Below, one piece after another: positions 12,501 through 25,100 of a stretch of DNA of 64,000 nt. Under the pieces are notes generated by a model. The model worked only from the letters and a program-made list of their open reading frames with translations. It did no database searches and had not been told where the DNA came from. Within the stretch, counting starts at the first letter, position 1; the number at the start of each line of letters is the position of its first letter. This DNA is from Paratinospora sagittata (Eukaryota > Streptophyta > Magnoliopsida > Ranunculales > Menispermaceae). A program made the translations under genes and the position numbers. The DNA lies in the NCBI GenBank assembly GCA_035771175.1, contig CM069612.1:24658987-24722986 (forward strand), given 5' to 3'.

Positions 12501-13090
12501 AAGTTTCCTTACTTTCAACCACCAATGCCTCTCAAGTATCAAAAGATTCCACAGCCCTTTAAGGTCAAATTCCGAGTCAGGTCAACCCAAAAAAATGTGT
12601 TCCTGAATGGTGGGGCCAAGCTCATGTTTAGAGCTATTCCGTGAAGCAAATAAAAACAAGAGCAGCAAAACCCTGAAACCAACCAAACCTTCGAGTCGTC
12701 CCGTAAGCGTTGTAACCAAACACCCACTCTACACTTAAGTTCCAGTTGCAGTTTCAAGTGACCATCGCATTTGAAAAAGTCAACGAATCGCCAAGGCAAA
12801 CAGTAATCGGCGATTACTGGATTTCCGGATTTGGTAGTCCTTAGTGTTTTTCTACTGGTTACAACGACACGCGTCAGAGATACGTCACGTGTACGTCAAT
12901 CGAAAGTCTTCTAGAAGGCAGAAGGGAGAGAAGGAGAGAATTTCTGACGAACACGAGATTCGGATTGCTAACTAGCATTGCATTTATTTTGAGTGGACCC
13001 AGTCATTTAACGAAGGACATGCAGTTGGTGATCTTACTGGCGAGTTGCTTAATGCCCACGTGGCATCATGACGTGAACTTAAAGGATACA
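12501..13090. promoter_or_regulatory. Promoter-like island without an evident gene
   Basis: This island is less AT-rich than both flanks. Three ACGT cores are packed in TACGTCACGTGTACGTCAA (12881-12899), preceded by ACACGCGTC near 12868. A heat-shock-like CTTCTAGAAGGCAGAAG follows near 12908. A MYC/ABRE-like CCACGTGGC also lies near 13059. No convincing coding sequence starts within 1 kb on either side. It may drive an unrecognised non-coding transcript or be a relic promoter. Confidence 0.35.
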
Positions 13091-13867
13091 ACTTATAGTA
13101 CACCTGATCAGCATGAAAAATGAGTAGAAAAAAAATCCTTTTTGTTAATTTTGGAGCCTTAGCAGTCTAAAAGTATATATTCTTTTTAATCAAATTTGAT
13201 AAATAATTTTAGCATATAGGCGTTGTTTGGACGAGTTTTTCTAAAATATTTTTATAGTAAAAATACTTTTAAAAATATTTGGCAACACTTATTTTTAACT
13301 AAATTACGACGAAAAATAATAATTTTTTGCTTTTAAAAGAAACTGGGAGCTAAGAGACCAATTTTTTTAAAAAAATATTTTTTTTAAAAGCGCTTATCAA
13401 AAAAAGTCTTTGAAAAAGCTCTCATACCATAATATAAAACTTTATCTCAAAAATAAAATTTAATACTATCTATAATTAAGAAGTAGTTGTTAACCAAATA
13501 AAATCAATTTAATGGATTGGTTTTTTCAGAATATGTACTGAATACTGATCTAATATAATCCTTTAAATGCAATCTTTAATTATTAAGTTGCAGATATTTT
13601 TGCCATTTAAGTCAAAACCTGTACCTTTGGTTGATTCAGTCATCTAAGTAAGTAATTTGTTTAATTCAAAATTGATGGTGGCTCCATGCATACATTAACA
13701 TAAAAATCTAGGACCTCTGGTAAATTATAACACATGTAAGTTGTATGCTTTTGTGAAAAATTCAAAGAAAAGCAAAGAATGTAATGGAATATATTCCCCG
13801 TCTCATAGTAAGGCTTGAAGGAAGTTAAAATCAAATGTTTGTGAACAATCTAAAATAATTGTAATTT

Positions 13868-13912
<45 letters not shown>

Positions 13913-14100
13913 TATATACGTTGAATGTCAATGTTATTTTTAGATTTTAATATTCCGTTTATTTTAAATATTTTGAAAATACGTTATGTATTTGAGAATA
14001 CTGTATAATACACACACATTCTCAAAATATTTAAAAGAACTAAAAACAAGCTTAAATAAAGTATTTTTTTAATAATAATAACAAGAAAATTTTTATTTGT
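13091..14100. other. AT-rich intergenic region with an (AAT)n microsatellite
   Basis: An AAT trinucleotide repeat runs from about 13870 to 13911. No gene was seen. Confidence 0.65.
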
Positions 14101-14117
14101 TCATTGACGCAACGAGT

Positions 14118-14400
14118 GCGTCATGAAAACGCTGTTGGTACGGCCAGTAATTGACCATCAGCCGACCACTTTCTCTGAGTCTTCTTTTTCTCATCTTGTT
14201 AGTTTCTTCCATGTTGCTTGCGGTGGTGGTGGGACATCAGTTATATATATGTATGTATATCCCAAACTTCCTTTTCATTTTCATGCAAATTTTCTCCTTC
14301 CGACCGACCAAACAAAGCCTTCCCTTTCTACACTCTCTTTGAATTCTTAAAGCCAAAAGAATGTTTTTGTCTCGTCATCGCTTCTTTTTACCTTATCTTA
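14118..14400 (+). repeat. Promoter-like segment A, related to a segment at 17.7 kb
   Basis: This segment shares ordered blocks with 17750-18010: TTGACC followed by a CGACCA motif, then GACCAAACAAAGC (14305-14317 versus CCAACCAAACAAAGC at 17923-17937), then CTTAAAGCC (14347 versus 17972) followed by AAAAG...TTTTGTCT. Both are flanked by CT-rich leader-like sequence. Only short, overlapping ORFs in several frames are present, with no domain. The pair may derive from duplication of a gene's 5' region whose coding part has been lost. Confidence 0.35.
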
Positions 14401-17400
14401 ATTCACTTTTTTTCTTCACTCACTTTGCAGTTTCTTTTTCTTTTTGGACAACTTCTTTGCAAGTTGAAGAAGCAAGAAGCCAAGAAAAAATAAACCCCTC
14501 TCATGATTCCTCCGTCCGTCATCTTCCTTGTTCTCTTTGAAAAGCTTGAGCAAATTGACTCACGTACTTGTCCTTTCTGTCTCTCTTCTTCATCATTTTC
14601 TTTTAATGGAAATTTGTCTATTAATTAATTGTAAATTCGTCCCCCTAATTCTATGGAACATATATATACTTTTTTTCTCATAATCCCATATGCACATGTA
14701 TAATAGTAATTGTCTAGCAACATGACTTTTATTTGATAATTTAAGTGGTGTCCTCCTAGCCTCCTTACACGCATTAGAAAGATTTAACTCATTTGAAACA
14801 AAGACTATTAAAAAAATATGGCGGCATCCTGCTAAATAATGTGTTAACGTCTCCACGTGTCTTCACAAGAAAATGTTTTCACCCTTGGCAAAGATTGTGT
14901 TATCTCACCTATGCAGTGAAGACAAAAGTCTATCCTAAAACTTAAACCCGTCAAGAACTTTATTATCAAGAACCTCGTGGAAAGAAATAATTTTATTGTT
15001 GTTGTGAGAGTTGAATTATACATATACCTATATATGCTTCCTAAGGTGCTTAATATATAGGCTCAATTTTTTTGCTCTTAAACGCTTCATGATCAAATGT
15101 GAAACCTTGAGAAGAAATAAAAGACTTTCATGCGTTCTTTGTCAAGGCTATATATATATATATATGCTTGATTATTTTCTATTATTCTACTAACATAATT
15201 GGTGCTTTGAATTTAACCCCAAAGTAGATTTACATTAAAAAATATACTAGACTTTTCAATACAAGTAATTAAAAAAAATCATGTTGCAAACGAGGATGCC
15301 AATGGTTACAAATGTTACTTTTTGTGCAGACACCAACACATCAATGAGATCATGTAATATCTCTAGTCCTTCAAGGTGACATCAAATTCATGTAATATCT
15401 CTTTTTTAGTAAAATATAGTTTTAAATGACAAAATAGGATTGATATGATCATCTTGAGTGAGTAATATAATGTATAAAATATGATGACATTGATGATAGA
15501 TTGAACTTTTTTATGATTGACAAGAAGCATTAATTTTAAAATCAAGGAAAGCCCCTAAATTTGACCTTACCTCAAATTAATCTTTTCATGCAATATATTC
15601 AACTTACACAAAAATAAAGCCATTGACCAATATTATAAAGTGCTTGTAGCATCTCTACTGTTCTTGCCAATACACATGTGACTTATCAAAGAAAAAAAGC
15701 TTTATATATTTGGACTTCAACCAAAGAAAAGAAGCTTTATATATTCGGACGTCAAGGAAAGAAATTAAATGTATAGAACAATATAAATAAAGAGACAATT
15801 ATTTGGGTTTCAAATCATGATTAATTTACAGTTCATATATATACAGTTTTTTTGTTTACTTTTTGATGTTGACGCTCTCAAGTCAAACTTTATATTATAT
15901 ATATATTTAATACACTAGCGATGACAAATATAATGTTGAAAAGCAAAAAAAGATGGAACAACATTTCAATGATGATTGGAGTTTCTCAACAATAATGCTT
16001 TAAAAAATTATATTCTGACAAAGGGCATGTTGAAATGTGTGAACACAACCTAGCTAGATATAAAAAATGTCGCATCATGAAACAAGATTTATATTTTGGG
16101 ATTTTGTATACATTTGAAATGCAAATAGATCATATATATACTTTGATTAATAATCAATTTGTTTTAGGTAATGGATTTTGAGCAATTTCTATCTCAACCT
16201 TGATTTCATAAACAAAAAATTAAAATATATATATATTACAGTTTTCAAAAAATTAATCGAGGGATATATGTAATAATATTTTCATATAGGATTGTGATGT
16301 GTATATTTATAACTTTTGTTTATGAATTTAAAATAATAATAATAATTTAGTGGGTATGGATTTTGACATCCATGATAGGAGTAATAGTTTTCTAATTTCA
16401 ACATATGGACCTGCCTAATCCTTCCACTTGCTAAATGAAGACAAGGAAATTAGACTACTAAATGATGGGCGCGCATTTGATTAGAAGCAATGATTCATTG
16501 ATTCATTATATATATTTTTTAATGTGCATTTCATAAATTTCTTTGAAACATTATGCCAAGGTGTTAGACTTTAGTCATTTACATTTCCAAGGAAGTGGAA
16601 AATGTGTTTTGAAATCTTTGCACATAATGTAACTTTTAGATATTAAGATATTAGTTGTGGGTGCTCTCAGAGGTCCAATTATATATATCTTCAAATAATA
16701 TATATATAAAAGAAACCTTTATTATTACTCACATTCTTTGTCTTAATTGTTTAATTCTTTTTTTTTTTTGAAAAAACAACAAACTATTGTTTATTATTGC
16801 TAGTCCAGGCCATGTTTTGAGGTAGTTATTAATATGCTAGACTGGATGTAGCATTTCAAATCACATAAATATTTAATAGTTGTCACGACTTATTATACGT
16901 GACTTCATGACCGACATAGAAACCTTTGAGTATACCTTTTGTTGGTACACCCGACGTCCCGTCAGCCTAAAACACATATACAAATCCTCAAAATCAAATA
17001 TAGTTCAATCATAAAAACATCCATCTAACATGATCATAAGTGAAATAAAATATTACATCTCCAAGTTACCAAATATAAAATTTCAAAGTTTACAAAATAC
17101 TACAAACCCAACACATCCCACCTATGTGTTAATTATATATATACTAGGTGTTATCGTATACATAATTATTAAATTATAAAATTAAATGTACAAAACCTAC
17201 ATGAAACAAAAATAAGGGACGATCTATATATGATAAGTACCTGAATAGCGGCTTATTAACTATTTATGGTAATGACAGAGATAAAAGAAGACGTAACATA
17301 ATATGTACAAAAATAATTAAGAAAGATATAACTATTTAAAATTTAAATATCAATTTAGTTATAAATGACTTAGAGTTGATAAAATAAATTTATGTAGCCG

Positions 17401-17689
17401 ATTTCGAATAATCTAGAAAAGACTCAATTAAGCTGAGTTGTATATGTATGTGTATATATATACGTATATATATTTGTATGTATGAAATAGAGTTAATAAT
17501 ATAAATTCATGTAGTTGATTTTAGATAATTGTGAAAAGATTTAATTAACTTGAACTGTAGGTATGTTTGTAGGTATGAATATATGTATATGTTTTGTATG
17601 AATATAAGTTGTGGTTGGAAATTGAGAAAATTAATAACAGCTGGTACAAGAATATTATTGGCTTGGAAGTGGCCACAAGCGTATTGTTT
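14401..17689. other. AT-rich intergenic region between the two related segments
   Basis: No gene was recognised. It includes one copy of a dispersed repeat (about 14726-14970, related to 26736-27000), an imperfect 35-bp tandem duplication near 15684-15754 (AGCTTTATATATT units), and a diverged tandem duplication of about 75 bp at roughly 17371-17447 and 17488-17562. A stretch near 16.87-17.0 kb with GACGTCCCGTCAG is less AT-rich and may be transposon-derived. Confidence 0.5.
14726..14970 (+). repeat. Dispersed repeat, copy 1
   Basis: It shares TAATTTAAGTGGTGTC at its left and GCAGT...AGA.AAAAGTC.ATCC...ACTTAAACCC...AA.ACTTTAT at its right with 26736-27000, in the same order and orientation. 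No coding capacity. The repeat class was not determined. Confidence 0.45.
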
Positions 17690-17749
17690 GGCACAATATA
17701 TACGTAAGTTTCTCGTACGTACTAGACTACTAGGTGGTGGATCGCGCGT

Positions 17750-18020
17750 TTTGACTAGCGACCATCATTTTGTCGGCTTATCAAATCTAATATGCGCACG
17801 GACCACATGTTCTTATTATTCACTTATTCTCTCTCTCTCTCTCTCTCTGTGAATGCCCAACTTGCAGAAAATACTCTCATTGCGTTTAGCTTTTGCCTAC
17901 GGCTTTGTGGTCGACGAGACGACCAACCAAACAAAGCTTTAATTCCCAGCTTTCCTTTACCACGTTCTGTTCTTAAAGCCTCAAAAGTGCGCTTTTGTCT
18001 TTACGTGCGTTCTTTTTAAT
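17750..18020 (+). repeat. Promoter-like segment B, related to a segment at 14.1 kb
   Basis: This is the partner of the 14.1-kb segment; it shares CCAAACAAAGC and CTTAAAGCC blocks in the same order. It contains a CT microsatellite (17828-17848). The sequence is promoter/leader-like, with no recognisable protein. Confidence 0.35.
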
Positions 18021-19652
18021 TAACTCGATCTACACGTTTGCTGTTTTTGCTTCTGAATTTTGAATTTCTCTCTATATAGCTGCTGGAGAGAAAGCAGAAA
18101 TTTCAAGAACAAATATGAAATATACTGCTAAATGTGGTTCATATTGGTGTTAGGTTATTAGAGGAAGAAGTAAAGCAGAAAATGGAAAGGAATAAAGTTG
18201 TGAGCTTTTCTTCCTTTTACTTTAAAAGGGTGATCAAATTGATTCTCAAATCCCATCCCGCTTTTAATTTTGAAAAAGTTGCTTTTAATTGGATTCAAAT
18301 TTTCCTGCTATGTGTACATGCAACCAACCTGCTTGACTACGTGTGAAAGTAAAACCTTCGAGGACAAACTAAAATAAATGTCTTATTATTATTATTATTA
18401 TTATTATTTTATCAGTTTATGATTAAAAAAAAAAATCAAAAAATAATTTTTTATCGTTCTTTGAAAACATGTTATGTTTTTACTAAAAGTCTCAAAAACT
18501 ATTTTTGAATACAACTAACCAAACGGGTGCTCTTTATTTTTAAATTTTCGAATATAAAAAATTATATTCAAATCATTAACCAAAGAGAGCCTAGCTTTTT
18601 TAGTCTCTTGTGGTTTGGATTGTTTTGGCACAAGAAAATGAAATGCTACATGATAGAGCAAGTTCAATTATAGGCCCAACCTAAACAGTTTCATAAGGCT
18701 ACCTTGAGTTTACGCTTCATCTGCTATCCAAAGGCTATTGACTCTCTTTGTTGAGGTAGACCTTGCTTAGTGAACACTCTTTAACTTGAGTAATTGTGGC
18801 ATCTCTTTACCTCAAACGACGTTGGGGTTTCAGTCTTCTTAACTTTAAAAGAGTTACGGTGTATTTGTAGTCTTATTGGGTCTTGTTATGGCTTTAGGCA
18901 TTTAGGCTCCGTTTAGCTTGTTATCTGGATACTATTTTTTATATTCAAAAATCAAAAAGTACTAAAAGCTTGTTTGGTTCAAAAAAATTTGAAAATATTT
19001 TTTTACTTTTTGTTAAGAAAACAACTTTTTTTTTAAAAACGATAAAAAATCATTTTACAAATTTTTTTTTTAAATTATATTATTATTTTTGAATCGCGAA
19101 TTAAACACACTTAAAATGAGTTTTGACATAATTAGCAAAACTTTGCCATTTATCATCTATTGAGGATCAGCAACAAGCTTGATGCCTTAGCCATGAGTTG
19201 CCCACCTAGGCCCAGCCCACTACTGCTGCCCAAGCCATGCCAAATTAATAACATTTTTAAATTGTCTAAAACTCACATATTGGCATATGAGCTGTGACAA
19301 CGTAAAAGAGTTGAAGTGATACAGTTTAGATTTTGCAATATATTTTATTACGATCTATGCTGAATTTAACTATGCCACACAAGTCCATCAGATGAATTTG
19401 CTTCCTCCATGTTTTGGATTAAATTGATGTTTAAACTAAAAGAAGTTGTCTTTCATAATTATACTTATTCACATTTTTTACTGGAAGATTATAATAATTC
19501 TCCAATTTTGGAATACACCGATATCATGAATCATTTTAGAAAACATATAAGCACAAAAAAAGGTTGATGCATATAAGCCCTATATGAAAGTGAGCAAAGC
19601 TTGAGAATAAGATGACAAAATTTTCATAACTACAAGCACGTAATACCCGGCA
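18021..19652. other. AT-rich intergenic region
   Basis: It holds a TTA trinucleotide repeat (about 18383-18409) and a diverged SINE-like stretch near 18770-18900. No gene was seen. A 17-bp sequence at 19653-19669 is the left target-site duplication of the LINE. Confidence 0.6.
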
Positions 19653-20367
19653 ACAAAGGCCTACACCCAATATTTTATTTGAATAGAAAATTCTTTGTTG
19701 TCGCCATGAACGAGGTCGATCAAGGTCTGGTTCGTGTGAGATTTTGAAGGGGGATCGGAGAATTGAGGTTGGCATTTTTTTTTTTTTTGGGTTTTGTGTG
19801 AGGGATTTGTGAGGAGGGTTTTGGACCAGTCGTTCGAAATCTAAGGTGGCCCCAAGGGCGGCTCCTCCTTCTTCCTGCTCTGTGCGGGACTGAACTTTTT
19901 CAGTAGGTTTTAGGGCTAGTGCTCTGTGCAAGAGATGCTCTGATCTGGCAGTTCGTGAGACAACCCTGCTTAAGATCTTGCGGCTGTCGTTGTTGACGGT
20001 TTTGCCGAGAGAGCTCGCATCGTTGCAGTTGGAAGAAGTAGAAGGAGAAGAAGAAGAGGGGCGTAGGCTAGCGTGCTCCACCACCGGCGCGTAGGGTCTG
20101 CTTTCCGCCTAATCGCTCCCGGGTATCTCTACTCTCTCTACTCTCTTTCTCTTCTGCGATTCGCTTGATTTCGTTCAAATTCCCGATCTTAGACACTTTG
20201 GATTGAAGAACTTTCTGCTATGGATTGAAGAACTCACTTAGATCACTTCTTCCGCAATTTTCTGAAGTTTCTATCTAAAAAGAAAAAAAAAAAAATCGCT
20301 CGATTGGGCCGATCGATTATTCAGTTTTTTTTCAATTGTCCCGTTGAGTTTTTATAGATAAAACAGG

Positions 20368-22134
20368 ATGGTTTCACCTCCAAGTCGCTCTCAACAGGAA
20401 ACTGATTTGCTTGAACGAAGTAACAAAAAAGTTAAGATGAATGTGGATGGAGTGGCAGCGGATTTGTCGCCGATGGCGGACGTAAATATGGTGGAGGAGA
20501 CTCAGGCATGCAAGGAGAATGCTGAGGGGAACGGGATGTTCGCCCCCTTGTCAACATTTAGAGACAAACTTTTGGGCTATACGGGACGGATGGATGATGG
20601 TGAGACGTCCGTTGAGGATTGGACCTCAGATGATGAAGGAGAGATGGGGGCTGAGGAGTCCGAGTCCGAGTGTCCAGTCATTCACATATCCAAGGAGGAG
20701 AAGAGGCGCTTACGTCGCCCATGGAGACAGACACTTATTATCAAATTGTTGGGCAGAACAATTGGATTTACATTCCTGTTACGTAAGATTAAGGCCTTAT
20801 GGCGTCCGAAGGCTCCTATTGAATTAGTTGCTATTGATCAAGACTATTTTCTTGTTAAGTTTGCCTCCAAGGAAGATTATGAGTATGCAAAATTTGAGGG
20901 CCCATGGATGATCTTTGATCATTATCTAACAGTGCGGCAATGGCATCCTAATTTTGACCCGGGGCAGGAGAACATGGATAGATTGTTGGTGTGGGTGCGA
21001 ATCCCTTGTCTCCCAATTGAATACTATGACTATGATTTCCTCATGAAAGTAGGGGCGCGTATTGGTCGTCCGGTGAAGATTGATGATGCAACAAGCACCG
21101 TCTCTAGGGGGAAGTTTGCGCGTATATGTGTGGAGGTAGATATAACCAAGCCACTTCTATCTAAATTCACTTTGCGACGTCAGGTTCGACAGATTGAATA
21201 CGAGGGGATCCATTTAATTTGCTTTGATTGTGGATGTTATGGGCATCGGAAAGATGCGTGTCCAAAGAAAGAGGGCCAAGAGACGCCTCATCACGGTGGA
21301 CCGACGGAAGTGCTGGCCGGAGATGTTAGAGATGTGGTCGGAGTTCAATCTAGGCCGGTTGAGCCTCCGGTGAATCAGGAAATAACCGAAAGTTATGGGC
21401 CATGGATGTTGGCTTCTAGAAGATCTCGTAGAGGTATGACCATAACTGAAAATGGAAAGAGTGGGAGAGCTGGACGTGATCCTCGGGATATGCCACTGAT
21501 TGGTGCTAAACAAAATGCTAGTTCTCAGCAACATATTTCTCGGTATGCGGCATTAGCGGTTGAGGATAATCCTGAGGAAAATATTGATAGTGATCAACGA
21601 GATGGGCCGCATCTTGATAAGGACATTGGCGTGCACATGGGCTCAGGGATATCACTTAATGAATATGTCAAGAGTAAAGGGAGAAGGCCCAATGTGCAAA
21701 TAAATACTAAGGAAGTGGATAATGGCCCAAGCACTCAAGTGGCTGCAGAGACCAGCAATGCAGTTCGAATAAAGAAGAATTTACTGTCTCGTGACATCAC
21801 TTCTATCTCTTCTCAGTCCAAGCAAGCTGCCGCTGCGGAGGAACATATTGTGGTGCGTGGGTCCAATAGAGGTCAGCTGATTTCTCGATCGGTGGTCTCT
21901 CATCCCCAGCATCAGGTTGAGAACATGGAGGATATTCATCCTACAATTAATTTGATACCAGAACATCATCAAGATCCTCCTATTGTGGTGGAATCTGGGC
22001 ATGTTCCTGCTATTGGTAGGCGGGAACTTAGTGGATCAAAAGCTAATCTGGTGGGGATGCATAACGAAGCTCCTAGTGACAAGGATGAATCGCTTGAGAG
22101 GATGGATATTGTTGATGGAGGGTTCTCCTCTTAA
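20368..22134 (+). CDS. LINE ORF1 protein (DUF4283 and zinc knuckle)
   Basis: The ORF is uninterrupted over 588 residues. An acidic N-terminal region is followed by a DUF4283-type domain at about residues 120-270, recognisable from FLVKFASKEDYEYAKFEGPW and LLVWVRIPCLPIEYYD. A CCHC zinc knuckle, CFDCGCYGHRKDAC, lies at residues 285-298. The C-terminal half is low-complexity and unassigned. In plant L1 elements ORF1 binds the element RNA and forms the ribonucleoprotein with the ORF2 product. Start choice: the ATG at 20368 is the first in the open frame after the 5' UTR. Confidence 0.9.
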   Translation: MVSPPSRSQQETDLLERSNKKVKMNVDGVAADLSPMADVNMVEETQACKENAEGNGMFAPLSTFRDKLLGYTGRMDDGETSVEDWTSDDEGEMGAEESESECPVIHISKEEKRRLRRPWRQTLIIKLLGRTIGFTFLLRKIKALWRPKAPIELVAIDQDYFLVKFASKEDYEYAKFEGPWMIFDHYLTVRQWHPNFDPGQENMDRLLVWVRIPCLPIEYYDYDFLMKVGARIGRPVKIDDATSTVSRGKFARICVEVDITKPLLSKFTLRRQVRQIEYEGIHLICFDCGCYGHRKDACPKKEGQETPHHGGPTEVLAGDVRDVVGVQSRPVEPPVNQEITESYGPWMLASRRSRRGMTITENGKSGRAGRDPRDMPLIGAKQNASSQQHISRYAALAVEDNPEENIDSDQRDGPHLDKDIGVHMGSGISLNEYVKSKGRRPNVQINTKEVDNGPSTQVAAETSNAVRIKKNLLSRDITSISSQSKQAAAAEEHIVVRGSNRGQLISRSVVSHPQHQVENMEDIHPTINLIPEHHQDPPIVVESGHVPAIGRRELSGSKANLVGMHNEAPSDKDESLERMDIVDGGFSS

Positions 22135-22195
22135 AGCCGTGTTTGTCAATTTTTTGGCCTTCGGCAGGGGTGGGTAGCCTATTTTTCTTGTTTTT

Positions 22196-25100
22196 ATGGA
22201 TTTTATGATCTGGAATTGTCAAGGGGCGGCTTCTAAGGAGTTTCACCGTTCCCTGAAAGACCTGCTTAAGATGCATAAACCAGGCATATTGGGGTTGTTA
22301 GAGCCCAAAGTGAGTGGATCTCAGGCAAATTTTCTCTGTAAAAAGTTGGGTTTTGATGAATGGGTCAGGGTAGAATCATTGGGCTTCAGTGGTGGTATTT
22401 GGGTGTTCTGGCATAGTTCTTGTCAAATAAATATTATTGCTACTCATCCCCAGTTTATCCATATGAGGGTTCGGGATAGTAGTATGCATCAGTGGTTATT
22501 ATCTGTTGTTTATGGTAGTCCTACAGCCAGCCTGAAGAAGCTGTTATGGAGGGATCTTAATAAGAATGTTTTTGATATGAGTGAGCCTTGGATTATTGCG
22601 GGTGACTTTAATGCGGTGGTATGTTCCGAAGAAGTTAGTAGTGGGAATGCTGTGGCTCATCATGGCAGCTCTGGTTTTGGGGATTGGATTTTTGATCATG
22701 ATTTACTGGACATGGGATTTTCCGGACAAGCCTATACTTGGAGTAGGGGTATAGGGGATCAGTTTAAGGGAGCTCGCCTGGATAGAGTTTTATGTAATTT
22801 AGCTTGGAGGCATATGTTTGAGGACGCTAGAGTGATTCACCTCCCTAAACACCACTCCGACCATGTTCCTATCTTGGTTCGTTTAAAGGTTTCAAGTGCC
22901 ACAGTGAGGCCAACGCAGTTTAAATTTCAGGCAGCTTGGCTGACTCATCCGGGATTTTACAATGTCATTAAGGAGAATTGGAGTCGTGACCGATCTTTGG
23001 ATATAAATAATCGGCATATAGCCTCGGTTCTTACTTCATGGAATAGTACCAAGTTTGGGAGTATTTCTAGGAGGAAGAAGAGGCTCTGGGCGAGACTTGC
23101 AGGCATTCAACGTGTCCTATCTAAACACCTTACACACCGTATTCATCTTTTGGAGTCTAAGCTTAAGAAGGAGCTGGACCTTGTTCTGTATCAAGAAGAA
23201 CTTTCGTGGTTTCAGAAATCTAGAGCCGACTGGATCCTTTCGGGTGACCGCAATACCAAGTTCTATCACGCTACTACAGTCATTCGTCGGGGTAGGAATG
23301 TCATTGAGAGGTTAAAAGGTGCAGATGGAAACTGGGTTTCAGATTCAGCTCAGTTGAAGCATCTAATTCAAGATTTTTATACCAGGTTATTTTCAAAAGA
23401 ACCTTGCGGGGATATGTCTGATTTTCCTAAAGGGGGTTTTCCAATTCTAGATGGTGCTGTCATGGCAAGGATTCATCAGCCCTTTGAGATTGAAGAGATT
23501 CGTCAGGCTTTATTTGATATGGCTCCCTTCAAAGCGCCAGGCCCGGATGGTATTCATGCAGGTTTTTATCAACGCCTCTGGCCTACAGTGGGGCCTTCTG
23601 TCTACAAGCTTGTTCAAGACTTTTGGGTGTCAGGAAAGCTTCCAGATGGGATCAATGATACTCTGTTGGTATTAGTACCGAAGGTTCAGCATCTTGAATT
23701 ATTGACCCAGCTTAGACCTATAAGTCTCTGCAACGTGGGCTATAAAGTGATTACAAAAGTTATGACAAATAAGCTAAAGATGATCCTCCCTAGTCTTGTT
23801 TCTCCCAACCAAAGCAGCTTTGTTCCTGGTCGCCAAATTACAGATAATGTCATTGTATATCAAGAAGTCCTTCATTCAATGAGAACTAAGAAGAGTGGTG
23901 TATCTCATATGGCAATTAAGATTGATCTTGAAAAGGCCTATGATCGATTATCTTGGGACTTTATTGAAGACTTGTTGAAGGAGATTGGTCTTGGTGATGG
24001 GTGGATCCGAAATGTGATGCATTGTGTCTCTTCCTCTAGGATGTCGATTGTCTGGAATGGGGATCTTTTGGATTGTTTCTCTCCTGAGCTCGGAGTTCGA
24101 CAAGGGGATGCAATTTCGCCTTATCTTTTTGTTCTGTGTATTGAAAGATTGGGTCATTTGATTAATGGGGCAGTGGAGCGAAAGGAATGGAAACCCATAC
24201 AGCTTTCTCGTAATGGTCCTTCTATCTCCCACCTTTTCTTTGCAGATGATATGGTTTTGTTTGCGGAAGCATCTACAGAGCAGATAAAGGTTATTATGAA
24301 GTGCCTGGATTTATTTTGTGCGTGCTCGGGCCAAAGAGTTAACTACCAGAAATCTCATATATTTGTATCTCACAATGTGGAGCTTGCGGTGGCTCAAGAC
24401 ATATCTACTATTTCTGGTATTCCCCTTACGGACAACTTGGGTCGGTATCTTGGTGCTCCCTCCATTCATGGGAGGGTCCGACCTGCTGACTTTCAGTACA
24501 TCATTGAGAGAGTGACTACTCGATTGGAGGGGTGGAAGACAAAATTCTTGTCCTTTGCGGGTAGATTGGTTCTAGTTAAATCGGTGCTTAACTCTATTCC
24601 CATGTACATCATGCAGTCTATGGTGTTACCAATAGGGGTGTGTAATACCATTGATAAGTTAGTTCGACGTTTTCTATGGGGAGGGTCTAATGAGAAGCAG
24701 GGCGTCAACCTCATTAAGTGGGAAATCATCATCAAACCTATGGAGGATGGTGGTCTTGGCATTAAGAGTATGGCTTATATGAACTGGCTTTTTTGGCCAA
24801 ATTGGGATGGAGACTAATTACAGATAAGAATAGCTTTTGGGCCAGAGTTGTTTCCATGATGTATCTGCATCGGGAAGCTACTATTGATAGGTTGCAGCCT
24901 AAGAATGGGGCTTCCAATGCGTGGCGGGGCATTGTTAAAGCCTCGCCTATTTTACGTAGCGGCGTGCGGGCTCTAGTTCGTAATGGTAAGGACACTCTTT
25001 TTTGACTTGATACATGGGTAGGTGAGGTGGCCTTAATCAATATGAAAATGCGGGATTTGAGTTTGGTGGAGATGTATAGGCCTGTCTCAAGCTATTGGGT

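Noticed and set aside
12539..12799. 86-residue minus-strand ORF in the promoter-like island
   Set aside because: No recognisable domain; no supporting promoter on that strand was identified.
14123..14493. Overlapping 60-90 residue ORFs with hydrophobic stretches
   Set aside because: Three frames are open at once over CT-rich leader-like DNA; no frame stands out and no known signal peptide gene is recognisable.
19536..20084. 182-residue minus-strand ORF
   Set aside because: Crosses the LINE boundary and target duplication and lies antisense to the LINE 5' UTR; no domain.
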